NCBI GenBank assembly: GCA_023663185.1
Contig: JAMPHY010000001.1
Span: 495,826 to 559,825, forward strand
Length of the DNA stretch: 64,000 bases
Direction of reading: 5' to 3'
DNA from: Clostridiales bacterium
GTDB taxonomy: Bacteria; Bacillota; Clostridia; Lachnospirales; Lachnospiraceae
The notes below the pieces were generated by a model, which saw only the letters and a program-made list of their open reading frames with translations, searched no databases and had not been told where the DNA came from. Positions within the stretch are counted from its first letter, which is position 1. The number at the start of each line of letters is the position of its first letter. A program made the position numbers and the translations under genes. Below are positions 44,818 to 53,609 of this stretch, piece after piece.

Positions 44818-45897
44818 ATGAAATCAAAAGCATTACTTAAGAAACTTACCGCTGCTGTTTCGGCAGTATGCCTTTGCGCCGCAATGGTAGTCGTATCACC
44901 GACGGCCTCAGGCTGCAATGAAGTATTAGCGGTGGCACCCGGCGCTCAGGTCAACAGCGTCTATACCAATGAACTGATACCCGCAGAACAGGCAGGAGTA
45001 CGTCCTATCGCTGTCATGATGCCTACCGATAAGGTAGCACAGCCTTCTTACGGAATAGGCAACGCCAAAATTCTCTATGAGGTTATGGAAGAAGGCAATA
45101 TTTCACGTCAGCTTGCGATTATCGACGACTGGCAGGGACTTAGCAGAATCGGTAACATCAGAAGCTGCCGTGCCTACTATATTCCGCTTGCAACAGAATG
45201 GGATTCTATTCTGGTTCACTTCGGCGGCGTATACTATATGGCTGACCGCATTACCGCACCGGATATCAACAACTTGTCCGGAACATACGAGTATGGCGGC
45301 GGCGGTGATATGCCCGGTTCAGGATATTTCTTCCGTACATCTGACAGAAAAGCGCCGCACAACGCATATATAAGCGCAGACGGCATTATTAAGGCAAGCA
45401 GCGCGTTAGGATACTCACTTTCCGTAAGACCTGAGTATTATAACGCTTCACACTTTACCTTTTCTTCAGGCGTAAATACACTGAGCCAGTATGCTTCGGC
45501 AATACCTGCTACCTCAATTGATTTAGCGAAGATTTTCCCGTATACCAAGAGCAGCTTTACATATAATGCGCAGACAGGACTTTACTATAAAAATCTTCAC
45601 GGCAAGGCTCAGACCGACGGACTGACCAAACAGCAGCTTACCTTTACCAATGTAATTATCCAGAATACAAAGTGGGCTACACTTGACGCTAAAGGATACC
45701 TTGCTTTCCAGATGATAGACAACACCGGAGACGGCTACTATTTCACACAGGGCAAAGGAATCCACATTACATGGCAGAAAGCGTCAGACTATTCACCTAC
45801 CAAGTACTATGACGATAACGGAAAGGAAATCCAGCTCAATACTGGAAAGACATATATCGGAATCGCTCAGGAAGGACGTGCTGTAATAGCTAAATAG
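44818..45897 (+). CDS. DUF3048 (YerB-like) exported protein
   Basis: About 359 residues from ATG 44818 (MKSKALLKKLTAAVSAVCLC), with GAAAGGAG 14 bases upstream, a rather long spacing. A signal sequence (residues 1-30) is followed by DUF3048 signatures: RPIAVMMPTDKVAQPSYGIGNAKILYEVMEEGNISRQLAI, GNIRSCRAYYIPLATEWDSILVHFGG, and the C-terminal GYYFTQGKGIHITWQKASDYSPTKYYDDNGKEIQLNTGKTYI. Lacks a clear lipobox at the expected position. Function unknown, envelope-located. Confidence 0.9.
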   Translation: MKSKALLKKLTAAVSAVCLCAAMVVVSPTASGCNEVLAVAPGAQVNSVYTNELIPAEQAGVRPIAVMMPTDKVAQPSYGIGNAKILYEVMEEGNISRQLAIIDDWQGLSRIGNIRSCRAYYIPLATEWDSILVHFGGVYYMADRITAPDINNLSGTYEYGGGGDMPGSGYFFRTSDRKAPHNAYISADGIIKASSALGYSLSVRPEYYNASHFTFSSGVNTLSQYASAIPATSIDLAKIFPYTKSSFTYNAQTGLYYKNLHGKAQTDGLTKQQLTFTNVIIQNTKWATLDAKGYLAFQMIDNTGDGYYFTQGKGIHITWQKASDYSPTKYYDDNGKEIQLNTGKTYIGIAQEGRAVIAK

Positions 45898-45947
45898 TAA
45901 ACACCGCACAAAAAACAGACAAGTATGCGCAACAAGGCGCATCTGAT

Positions 45948-45982
45948 AAACGGCAGACCATATATTGCGGTCTGCCGTTTTT
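45948..45982 (+). terminator. rho-independent terminator after the DUF3048 gene
   Basis: AAACGGCAGACC (45948-45959), nine-base loop, GGTCTGCCGTTT (45969-45980) followed by TT. Confidence 0.9.
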
Positions 45983-45984
45983 AA

Positions 45985-46816
45985 CTAAAGAAAATAAAGC
46001 GGTAGATTTACCAACCAGTCTTCCTTCTTATAGTCCGCCATTGAAAGACGAACCGAAATCTCAGGATTAAATTTTTCCCTATAGGTTTTAAGACTCTTTG
46101 CCTTCAAATTTATCTCTGCCTTAACCTCTGCCGGTATAATCTGCTCACTGTTATCAATGATGAATTCTCCCTGCATTTACACGGCTTATCTTGTGAACAA
46201 GTCCACAATCGCAAAGCCACATGATTGCCGTCTCGTATTCCTTTGCTCTTCCGCATTCACGCACAAGACCGTAGATAAACTTTTTATTCTCTTTTGGATT
46301 ATTCTGACCTCATTAAAATCCTTTTCCACGGCAAAGCACTGTACTGCTTCCGGCATACCCCCAACAAAATAATATAAGTGCATCAATATAGGTCTGCTTA
46401 AAAGATGCAATCATCGAATAGTCACGAGTATCAAGAAGCGTAGCAAAACGTTCACCTGCAACTGCCATTAAAAACTCCCTGAATGAAAGGGGATACAAAT
46501 TTAAGAAATCCACTTTTCCCACGGGGAACGATGTAGCTTCATGCAAAGCAATTCCCAGCAGCGAGCCTGCACATATAATATGATACTGCGGTGCATTTTC
46601 ATAAAAATATTTTAACGACGAAAGCGCTCTTGGAACTTCTTGTACCTCGTCAAATATAAGCAATGTGGTATCCGGACTGACTTTTTTACCAGCATATAAC
46701 TCAATCCCCATAATAAGACGTTCAGTATTCAAATCAGCAGCAAACAACTCTTTCATTCCTGAATTGGAATCAAAATTTATATATACAGTGTCAGCATACA
46801 AGTGCAAAATATGCAA
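45985..46816 (-). pseudogene. decayed AAA-type ATPase with DUF4143 C-terminus
   Basis: Minus-strand pieces of one protein are spread over three frames. The first starts at VYINFDSNSGMKELF, has Walker B LLIFDEVQEVPRAL and AGSLLGIALH, and breaks at about 46380 by a one-base shift into YYFVGGMPEAVQCF. About 46290 another break and deletion gives NKKFIYGLVRECGRAKEYET. A third break, near 46180, gives GEFIIDNSEQIIPAEVKAE to the stop. The N-terminus with Walker A is missing, cut where the type III toxin gene ends. Such ATPase-nuclease proteins are common orphan genes. Confidence 0.85.
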
Positions 46817-46842
46817 TGATAATTTGTACGTTTATAACATTT

Positions 46843-47331
46843 TTACAAATATTCCTGTATATATTTTTTACATTTTTCTTCCAAAAGCAAAAAGTCGTTA
46901 CACCTTTTTGTAAGCGCCGTTTTATTTTCGTATAAAATTTTCTGTTTATATAGTTCTGCTGCATTTTTTCTGATTTTATCCTGTATCCGCAAAATAATAC
47001 GGTATTCTGCCATCAATAATTTCTTATACTTCCAGTCACGTTCCCTATTAAAATCCACATACGAATAACAGCCTTCTGGAACCGGAAACATATTATTAAT
47101 GTTTATAACAGCATAATTCCCAACTTTTACAAAATCCAGTCCTTCTTTCATTTTTTCATGTTTGGGCTTATAAGAAGATAGCGGGGCAAAATACTCCATA
47201 CTGTCTATTTTTAAAACAACACCTATGTATTTCCGTTCATTCTGCTGCCCTTGCTGTTTATTCCTAAACAAATGAGGTACAAATGGCAACAAATAATCAA
47301 CATATCTTGAATCCACTTCATAAAATTTCAT
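46843..47331 (-). CDS. type III toxin, ToxN/AbiQ-family endoribonuclease
   Basis: 162 residues. MKFYEVDSRYVDYLLPFVPHLF, then RKYIGVVLKIDSMEYFAPLSSYKPKHEKMKEGLDFVKVGNYAVININNMFPVPEG, and the helix KYKKLLMAEYRIILRIQDKIRKNAAELYKQK match the AbiQ/ToxN fold and its conserved KxxS-like surface. GGAGG lies 12 bases before the ATG. An RNA repeat antitoxin with a terminator precedes it, the full type III arrangement. The toxin cleaves its repeat RNA precursor and cell RNA in this family; a phage-defence role is established for relatives, not for this locus. Confidence 0.9.
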   Translation of the reverse strand: MKFYEVDSRYVDYLLPFVPHLFRNKQQGQQNERKYIGVVLKIDSMEYFAPLSSYKPKHEKMKEGLDFVKVGNYAVININNMFPVPEGCYSYVDFNRERDWKYKKLLMAEYRIILRIQDKIRKNAAELYKQKILYENKTALTKRCNDFLLLEEKCKKYIQEYL

Positions 47332-47361
47332 TATCGGACAATTCCTCCATAATACATTGAA

Positions 47362-47554
47362 AATGGGACGGAAATCCGTCCCATTGTTAAGTTCGCACTT
47401 TGAGCTGCGAAACGCTCGCGTATAACTGTCTCACTTAAAGGTGGAGATACACCTACGTATAACTGTCTCACTTAAAGGTGGAGATACACCTGCTACTAAG
47501 CTGTTTACACTTAGCTTCTATATACAGTATACGCACTTTCAGATAAAATAGCAA
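47362..47554 (-). ncRNA. type III antitoxin RNA (ToxI-like), promoter and attenuating terminator
   Basis: The promoter on the minus strand is -35 TTGCTA (47549-47554), 17 bases, -10 TATACT (47526-47531). Two full 37-nt repeats (47456-47492 and 47419-47455, differing at one base) read AGGTGTATCTCCACCTTTAA... with an internal AGGTG/CACCT stem, and a degenerate partial repeat lies at 47493-47520. A terminator follows before the toxin: AATGGGACGG / CCGTCCCATT at 47362-47385. This agrees with the antitoxin-terminator-toxin order of ToxIN and AbiQ. Confidence 0.88.
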
Positions 47555-47598
47555 CTATTTTTCTAAAAAGAATATCATATCTATTACAAATCTAAATC

Positions 47599-48348
47599 CT
47601 AATTCGCTGCTGTTACAGAAGTGATATGCGGGTTAGGTCCATTATACCAGTAAAGGAAACCCTCCATATCAATCGTATCGCCGATATTCAAAGCTTTAAC
47701 GGCTGCATAAACATCGGTTGTATTGTCGCAAAGATAAGACTCTACAGTAAATGTATATGTGTTTCCATTGATTGAAACATTGAAATATAAGTCGTCTCCG
47801 TCCTGACCTGAACCATTGTCTTTATAAAGGAACGCCGCTTCATTTCCATCTGCATCTACAGAAGGCTCTACAGTCATGCCCTTAAATGATACTTTCTGAT
47901 TTTGATGGTCAAGCAGCTCGTCTTTGCCAAGAAGATCCGTAACGTCTAGAGCTTGAGCAATATAGCTTCCATCTTCGATTTCAAATGTTGCGCCTTCATC
48001 AACCTCGACTTCACCCGACCATTCTGTTTTATATCCTGTGACCTTAATCTTAGTGCCGGGCGTCAGCTTCTCATAATCTTCCGCTGAACATGCCATGTTA
48101 TAAAGGAAATAAGCTCCGTCTTCGTCCTGTGTATACACAGTAGCTTTATCTTCCCACCATGCCTGCTTAGCCTGCACATAAGTCTCAATTACGATTGGGG
48201 CATTAAGGTCTGCCGCAATGTACTCTTCATAGGTCATAACGCCCTCGGACTTCTTAGCCCCGTCATTTCCGCCATCTCCTGAATTACCGCAGCCTACACA
48301 GCCTAACACAAGTGCGCCGATTAAAAGTAATGATGTTATTTTTTTCAT
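47599..48348 (-). CDS. lipoprotein, OB-fold-like
   Basis: 249 residues. Signal MKKITSLLLIGALVLGC with a lipobox (VLGC or CVGC). The mature part has two repeat-like blocks (APIVIETYVQAKQAWW ... VTGYKTEW; KVSFKGMTVEPSV ... GDTIDMEGFLYWYNGPNPHITSV), consistent with two OB-like folds. The function is unknown. Followed by a 48-base region before its stop. Confidence 0.75.
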   Translation of the reverse strand: MKKITSLLLIGALVLGCVGCGNSGDGGNDGAKKSEGVMTYEEYIAADLNAPIVIETYVQAKQAWWEDKATVYTQDEDGAYFLYNMACSAEDYEKLTPGTKIKVTGYKTEWSGEVEVDEGATFEIEDGSYIAQALDVTDLLGKDELLDHQNQKVSFKGMTVEPSVDADGNEAAFLYKDNGSGQDGDDLYFNVSINGNTYTFTVESYLCDNTTDVYAAVKALNIGDTIDMEGFLYWYNGPNPHITSVTAAN

Positions 48349-48474
48349 TGTTCTCCTCCTTAAGAGTTTTAAATATGTAGTTACCTAAAACCGTTTATAA
48401 ACATCGAGACTATTATACACGAAATTCTAAATATGTCAACAGTTCTCGTGTTTTCTGAAAAATATTGAAAAATA

Positions 48475-50055
48475 TTAATCGATTGCCACATATCCGGTAT
48501 CAGACACTATCTGCTGCCCCTGCGGACCTGTTATCCATTCAAGAAACGGCTCGATTGTGCTTTTTGCATCTTTCCTATTCTCAACAGTAATTGCATAAAG
48601 CTGCGTAGTATACGGATATTCATCGGATTTAATAGTTTCAGTATCAGGAAAGACGCCGTCAACTGCAAGCAGCTTAATCCCCTCTACGTCTTCACCCGAA
48701 TCAGCCATCATAATAGTAGTATAATAGCGAAAACTGTAACCTAAAGAGCCGCTGCTGTTTTCGTACGCCGCCACTTTTCTTACAACGTCTCCCATACTTG
48801 ATTCAGCTTCTGCTTCCAGCGGCTTTCTTAATCGCGTATCGCCCATAAAATATTCCATCATGGTCTGGGAGCCGGAATTTTCAGGACGTTGAAAAGCCAT
48901 GATTTTCACATTTTCTCCCCCGACACTGCGCCAATTATTAATTTTTCCTGAGTAAATGTCCCTAATCTGCTCAGAACTTAAATTATCCATGGGATTTGTT
49001 TCATTTACAAAGAAAACAAAGGCTTCTTTTCCTATCGGAGTCAGTTTTAGTTCCACTCCTGCATTCTCCGCCATTTCATACTGCGACTGCGAAGGCTTCG
49101 CCCCGAAAAAAATATCAATATCGCCCGATATCAGCTTTTCATAGGCATAAATCGTATTGCTGAACTGAATCGGCATAACTTTATCAGACTTTGCTTCACT
49201 TGCCTCTTTCTGAATCTCACCAATATTATCATAGCAGGCATTTGCAAAGGCGGAATAAACAGGATAGGCGGCTTCTGCCCCGTCCATTACAGGCATTTCC
49301 CGTATATCCGATATCCTGAATGTAGAAGGCTCTGTCAGTTTAGCAAGAATATTTTCTTCATTTTCCACGGAATATGGCTCTAAATCAATGCTTGAATACC
49401 CGCCGGCATAGCGGAAATTGTAGGAAGGGTGCGCCGTTTCCACAAGATTTTCATTCCGCTTATAAATTGTAAATTCACTAAACGCATAAATTAAAACCAC
49501 AGCAATTAAGAACACTATAATCTTTTTAGGGAATACAAACGGTTTTAACTCCGTACCCGTCTTTTTTGCCGCAAGGCGCTCACCTGCTGCAAACCCCAGA
49601 ATAAGTACAATATCATAAAGCAGATTCATAACAAATACAGAATGCCATTCGTCCAGACCAAGCAGTTGAATATTCAAATGCTGTGCATAAGTAACAGGGA
49701 AAAAACCGAAGAAATGCCCGCCCAATAATGCAACTCCTATTGATGCTATCTCGCCGGCAAAATCCAGCATATTCCATACTGCTATAAAAAACAGATACCA
49801 TATAAACGGCAGAACCAGCGGAATATAAAATTTCAACCTAGACGAAGGTTTTTCTATCTTATTTGATTTAATAACCTTATATCCGTATCCGCACATTAAC
49901 ACAAAACATAAAAATACTACTGCCACAATCCCGCCTAATAATGATATATTTAACGGTAAATTTATCGTTATCGCATTCATTAACAATAAGCTTAACGGCG
50001 GAAATACAAGTGTCATCAGCACCGTAACTATCAACGTCAGCGAAAAGTAATCCAT
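48475..50055 (-). CDS. membrane-anchored PstS-like substrate-binding protein
   Basis: 526 residues. About six membrane segments (within residues 1-200) precede a periplasmic-binding-protein-like domain. The C-terminal domain has the phosphate-binding family signatures PVYSAFANACY, QFSNTIYAYEKLISGDIDIFFG, KEAFVFFVNETNPMDNLSSEQIRDIYSGKINNWRSVGG and RPENSGSQTMMEYFMG. It ends the ABC sugar-transporter operon (36-base gap), which is a surprising partner for a phosphate-type binding domain. A sensor role is possible. Confidence 0.8.
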   Translation of the reverse strand: MDYFSLTLIVTVLMTLVFPPLSLLLMNAITINLPLNISLLGGIVAVVFLCFVLMCGYGYKVIKSNKIEKPSSRLKFYIPLVLPFIWYLFFIAVWNMLDFAGEIASIGVALLGGHFFGFFPVTYAQHLNIQLLGLDEWHSVFVMNLLYDIVLILGFAAGERLAAKKTGTELKPFVFPKKIIVFLIAVVLIYAFSEFTIYKRNENLVETAHPSYNFRYAGGYSSIDLEPYSVENEENILAKLTEPSTFRISDIREMPVMDGAEAAYPVYSAFANACYDNIGEIQKEASEAKSDKVMPIQFSNTIYAYEKLISGDIDIFFGAKPSQSQYEMAENAGVELKLTPIGKEAFVFFVNETNPMDNLSSEQIRDIYSGKINNWRSVGGENVKIMAFQRPENSGSQTMMEYFMGDTRLRKPLEAEAESSMGDVVRKVAAYENSSGSLGYSFRYYTTIMMADSGEDVEGIKLLAVDGVFPDTETIKSDEYPYTTQLYAITVENRKDAKSTIEPFLEWITGPQGQQIVSDTGYVAID

Positions 50056-50090
50056 ACTAATCCCTCTTTATCTGTCCATGCGTACCGCTC

Positions 50091-51725
50091 TCAAGCCGTC
50101 TTCTTTGACTTTTTTATCATGCTTACAGCCACATAGAGAATAATAAGCGCCCAAGCTATTGCCAATCCCGATAACAAAGCCGTCGCCGTTCCCGGCAATT
50201 TCCCTAAATCAGCCCTGCCCGTACCTGCTGCCCTGCCATGCGCCGCCATGCTGTCAAGGCGGTATAATGAGGTGATTTCAGCATATAAGTTCTCCATATA
50301 GGCGTCGTCCACCGTCTGCTTTCTTCTTACACTTTTCACCGTGTTCTCAATAAGCTGCCCCGCCGCGTCGCGCAAAGACGCCGAACCGTTGAATACCGGA
50401 GTCACAAAGGTATTGTCCGTATTGCTTAAAAGAATGTCGGTCGCCTTGAGTTTGACATCATAATATGTTGAATTATCTTCGCCGCTTCTTGATAAATAAT
50501 CCTGATACTCAGCCGATTCACGCGCTTTCGATGTTACCGGCGCATACCCTTCTGTCTTGGCATACGCTATCTGAATGTCGTTAGTCAGAAGATACTGCGT
50601 AAAAAGCCACGACGCCATAACTTCCTGCGGGTCTTTTTTGTTAAAAATGCACACAGACGGTCCCTGTGATATCATCTGCGGGTTGTCGGGTTGATACTGC
50701 GGCAGCTCCATAACCGCCGTTTCAAATTCCACAACGCTGTCTGCACTGATATCCAGAAGCGGCGCATTCATACCCATCCATGTAGCGCCCGCCGTAGAGT
50801 CGATGGCGAAAATACATTGCCCCGCATTTAAGAAGTTAGCCGGATAGCTGGAAATCTTAAAGGTAGAGAACGCCCCGCTTTCCGCATGCTCCGCTATGGT
50901 ATAGAGCAGCTCCCTTGTCGCGTCGCTAAAAAGCAGGATTTCGCCTTCATCAGTAGAGTAGCCCTCGCCCTTTTGTTTAAGCATCTGAATCATCATGTTA
51001 TCAGTGGATTTATAGATAAAAGGAATCATAACTTTCTGACCGTTCACCAGATAATTTCCCTCACTATCCTGCGCCATAGCTGCCTCGGAGACTTCCCAGA
51101 CAAAATCCCATGTCAGCGTTTCGGGAAGCGTGTAGCCAAGCTTCTCCACATAGGTTTTATTTATATAGCAGCACTCTGTCGAGCGCATATACGGAAGCGC
51201 ATAATAATGTCCGCCAAAATAACACTCTTCCAGATATTTCGGAATAATCTCATCAACCCTCGGTGAGTCAAATAAAACCTTGCTGCCACCCAGCCCATAC
51301 TCCGCATCTTCAAACATATCTTCAAGCGGTACCACCAGATTATTTCCGGTTACATACGTCGCGATATGGTCGGGATAGGTTATACATACGTTAGGCGTCG
51401 TATTCGTGGAAATATTGGTAATTACGTCGTTATATATCCTGCCGTAATCCGTATACAGACGCAAATTTATCTTCACATTGGGATATAACTTTTCAAAATC
51501 TTCAATCGCTTTGGCGTAGGTATCGGTCTGCGCCTTATTGGTATCATTTTTCGCCCAGAAAGTAAGCTCATAATTCCTTGAAGTGTCAAATTCCTCCGGC
51601 ATGACAAATTCCTCCATGCCCCTCGAACCGTGGCAGCCCGTAACCATAAGCGCCGCACCGATTGCAAACGCAGTCCCCGCAAGGCGCGTCAGAATACTTT
51701 TCATACTCATGCTTTTCATGCTCAC
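50091..51725 (-). CDS. ABC sugar-type extracellular solute-binding lipoprotein
   Basis: 544 residues, a family-1 solute-binding protein. The N-terminus (MSMKSMSMKSILTRLAGTAF) is followed by a lipobox MVTGC. The core includes NYELTFWAKNDTNKAQTDTYAKAIEDFEKLYPNVKINLRLY and ACTYPDH-type hinge elements. It has a C-terminal membrane segment (about 510-532), unusual for a free binding lipoprotein. Overlaps the permease stop by four bases. Confidence 0.9.
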   Translation of the reverse strand: MSMKSMSMKSILTRLAGTAFAIGAALMVTGCHGSRGMEEFVMPEEFDTSRNYELTFWAKNDTNKAQTDTYAKAIEDFEKLYPNVKINLRLYTDYGRIYNDVITNISTNTTPNVCITYPDHIATYVTGNNLVVPLEDMFEDAEYGLGGSKVLFDSPRVDEIIPKYLEECYFGGHYYALPYMRSTECCYINKTYVEKLGYTLPETLTWDFVWEVSEAAMAQDSEGNYLVNGQKVMIPFIYKSTDNMMIQMLKQKGEGYSTDEGEILLFSDATRELLYTIAEHAESGAFSTFKISSYPANFLNAGQCIFAIDSTAGATWMGMNAPLLDISADSVVEFETAVMELPQYQPDNPQMISQGPSVCIFNKKDPQEVMASWLFTQYLLTNDIQIAYAKTEGYAPVTSKARESAEYQDYLSRSGEDNSTYYDVKLKATDILLSNTDNTFVTPVFNGSASLRDAAGQLIENTVKSVRRKQTVDDAYMENLYAEITSLYRLDSMAAHGRAAGTGRADLGKLPGTATALLSGLAIAWALIILYVAVSMIKKSKKTA

Positions 51726-52615
51726 CCTTTGCTCCCTCCTCTTGAAACTCCTTCCATGACTTTCCCGCGGAATATCAGGAAAAGTACAATAAGCGGCACG
51801 GAAATCACTACTACCGCCGCCATCATCGCAGGAATATTCTCGCGTCCGAAGCCGTTCTCCCTTATCTCCTGAATCCCGTTTGAAACCAGATAATAATTCT
51901 CATCATCGGTAATCAGTCTGGGCCACACATACGAGTTCCAGCACTCGATTACCTTCAATATCGTGATTGTTACAAGCGTCGGTTTTGATATCGGTATCAT
52001 GACCTTAAGCAGATATTTCAAATCCGAGGTGCCGTCCACTTTCGCCGCATAATAGAGCGTGTCGGGTATCTGCTCGAAATTTTCCTTAAGCAGATATATA
52101 TAAAATACCGAGGTAACGGACGGCAAAATCAGCCCCGGAAACGTATTGCGCATATTCCAGTCGGTAATAGTCACGAAATTAGTAATAACTACCAGCTCGT
52201 TCGGTATCATCATCAATGAGAGGAAAATAACAAATGCGACGTTTTTCCCTTTAAAATCCAGTCTGGCAAAAGCAAAAGCCGCAAGCGTTATCACAACCAG
52301 CATAACGGCGGTTGTCACCACCGTGAAAATAACCGTATTCGCAAAATACCTTCCTAACGGTACAGTGGTAAACGCATCTATATAATTCTGAAAAGTCGGC
52401 GACGTAGTAAAAAACTTAGGAATATATTCCGAATTGTATTCTCCATAGCCCTTAAGCGACGTCAGCACCATCCAATAAAACGGAAACAATACCACCACAG
52501 CCCAAAAAGCCAAAAAGACATATGTTACCGCATTAAGTATCTTTTTCCGCGTTCTTGCCGCCTTTTCGATTTTAGCGTAATCAGTCATTCCATACCGCCC
52601 CTTTTCTTTTTTCAA
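51722..52615 (-). CDS. carbohydrate ABC transporter permease (MalG type)
   Basis: 297 residues with six membrane segments and the EAA-like loop ...YYAAKVDGTSDLKYLLKVMIPISKPTLVTI. The pair with the MalF-type permease upstream makes the membrane part of a sugar importer. Coupled to the solute-binding protein gene by an overlap. Confidence 0.93.
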   Translation of the reverse strand: MKKEKGRYGMTDYAKIEKAARTRKKILNAVTYVFLAFWAVVVLFPFYWMVLTSLKGYGEYNSEYIPKFFTTSPTFQNYIDAFTTVPLGRYFANTVIFTVVTTAVMLVVITLAAFAFARLDFKGKNVAFVIFLSLMMIPNELVVITNFVTITDWNMRNTFPGLILPSVTSVFYIYLLKENFEQIPDTLYYAAKVDGTSDLKYLLKVMIPISKPTLVTITILKVIECWNSYVWPRLITDDENYYLVSNGIQEIRENGFGRENIPAMMAAVVVISVPLIVLFLIFRGKVMEGVSRGGSKG

Positions 52616-52636
52616 TAATTAGGTAATTGCCTATTT

Positions 52637-53554
52637 TCAATAATGGACATTCTTTTTACTAACAAGCAGGTTTATACATGTAATAGTAAGCACTATCATA
52701 AACAGTATGATTGCCGCCGCGGACGCATAGGACGGATATCCGCCGCTGTCGCCGTAGAGCATATCATAGACATATCCGACAATAGTATTCATTTCAGCCG
52801 CGTTTAAATTGGTTCCGAAAAGCGCAACCGCGTCGCTGTACGCCTTGAACGCCCCGATAAATCCCGTGATAACCAGATAAAAAATCATCGGTGAAATCAT
52901 CGGCAACGTAATTCTTACAAAAGTGCGGAATTTGGAAGTCCCGTCTACCTTAGCCGCCTTATAATAATCTTGATTCACAGAGGCAAGCGCGCTTGTTAAA
53001 ATCAAAATCTTAAACGGCATTACTACCCAGATTGTATAAAAACACAAAACAAACATCTTCGCCCAGTAAGGACCGTCGATAAAGTCCACGCTTTTCCCGC
53101 CAAACCATGTAATAAGAAGATTAACCATGCCATCGGTGTACGCCGTCTTTTTAAACAAAATCATAAATACCAGCCCTACCGCGAGCGTATTGGTGACATA
53201 CGGCAGGAAATACACGGTCTGGAACAGCTTCTTAAGCGGCTCTATAGAGCTTAACGCCACGGAAATAAGCAGCGCAATGCCAGTTGAGAGCGGCACGGTG
53301 ACTGCAACCAGTATGAATGTATTCTTTACCGCCTGTAAAAAGTAATGGTCGTGCAGAACATATGAGTAATTGTAGGTTCCAACTCCAAAATACGTCTGCG
53401 ACGCCGAATTATATCCTTCTTCAAATGAGTATACGAAAACGTCTATCAGCGGATAGACCATAAAAAAGCCCAGAAACAGAATTGCTGGTAAAAGATACAG
53501 CCAGCCTTTGAGACTACTTAAGTGAATTTTCTTTCCTTTCATAATCGGTATCAC
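52637..53554 (-). CDS. sugar ABC transporter permease (MalF type)
   Basis: 305 residues, six membrane segments, EAA loop KAAKVDGTSKFRTFVRITLPMISPMIFYLVITGF. A GAAAGG site precedes the ATG. It lies 55 bases after the ATPase gene. Confidence 0.93.
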   Translation of the reverse strand: MIPIMKGKKIHLSSLKGWLYLLPAILFLGFFMVYPLIDVFVYSFEEGYNSASQTYFGVGTYNYSYVLHDHYFLQAVKNTFILVAVTVPLSTGIALLISVALSSIEPLKKLFQTVYFLPYVTNTLAVGLVFMILFKKTAYTDGMVNLLITWFGGKSVDFIDGPYWAKMFVLCFYTIWVVMPFKILILTSALASVNQDYYKAAKVDGTSKFRTFVRITLPMISPMIFYLVITGFIGAFKAYSDAVALFGTNLNAAEMNTIVGYVYDMLYGDSGGYPSYASAAAIILFMIVLTITCINLLVSKKNVHY

Positions 53555-53609
53555 GCTCCTTCCGCGCCCGGATAATTCCGAAATACATAGTATCTCTCTT
53601 CTGAATGTC

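Noticed and set aside
47419-47492. Two tandem 37-base repeats considered as a CRISPR fragment
   Set aside because: Repeats are directly adjacent without spacers, have an internal stem, and are followed by a terminator and a ToxN-like gene, so they are the type III antitoxin.
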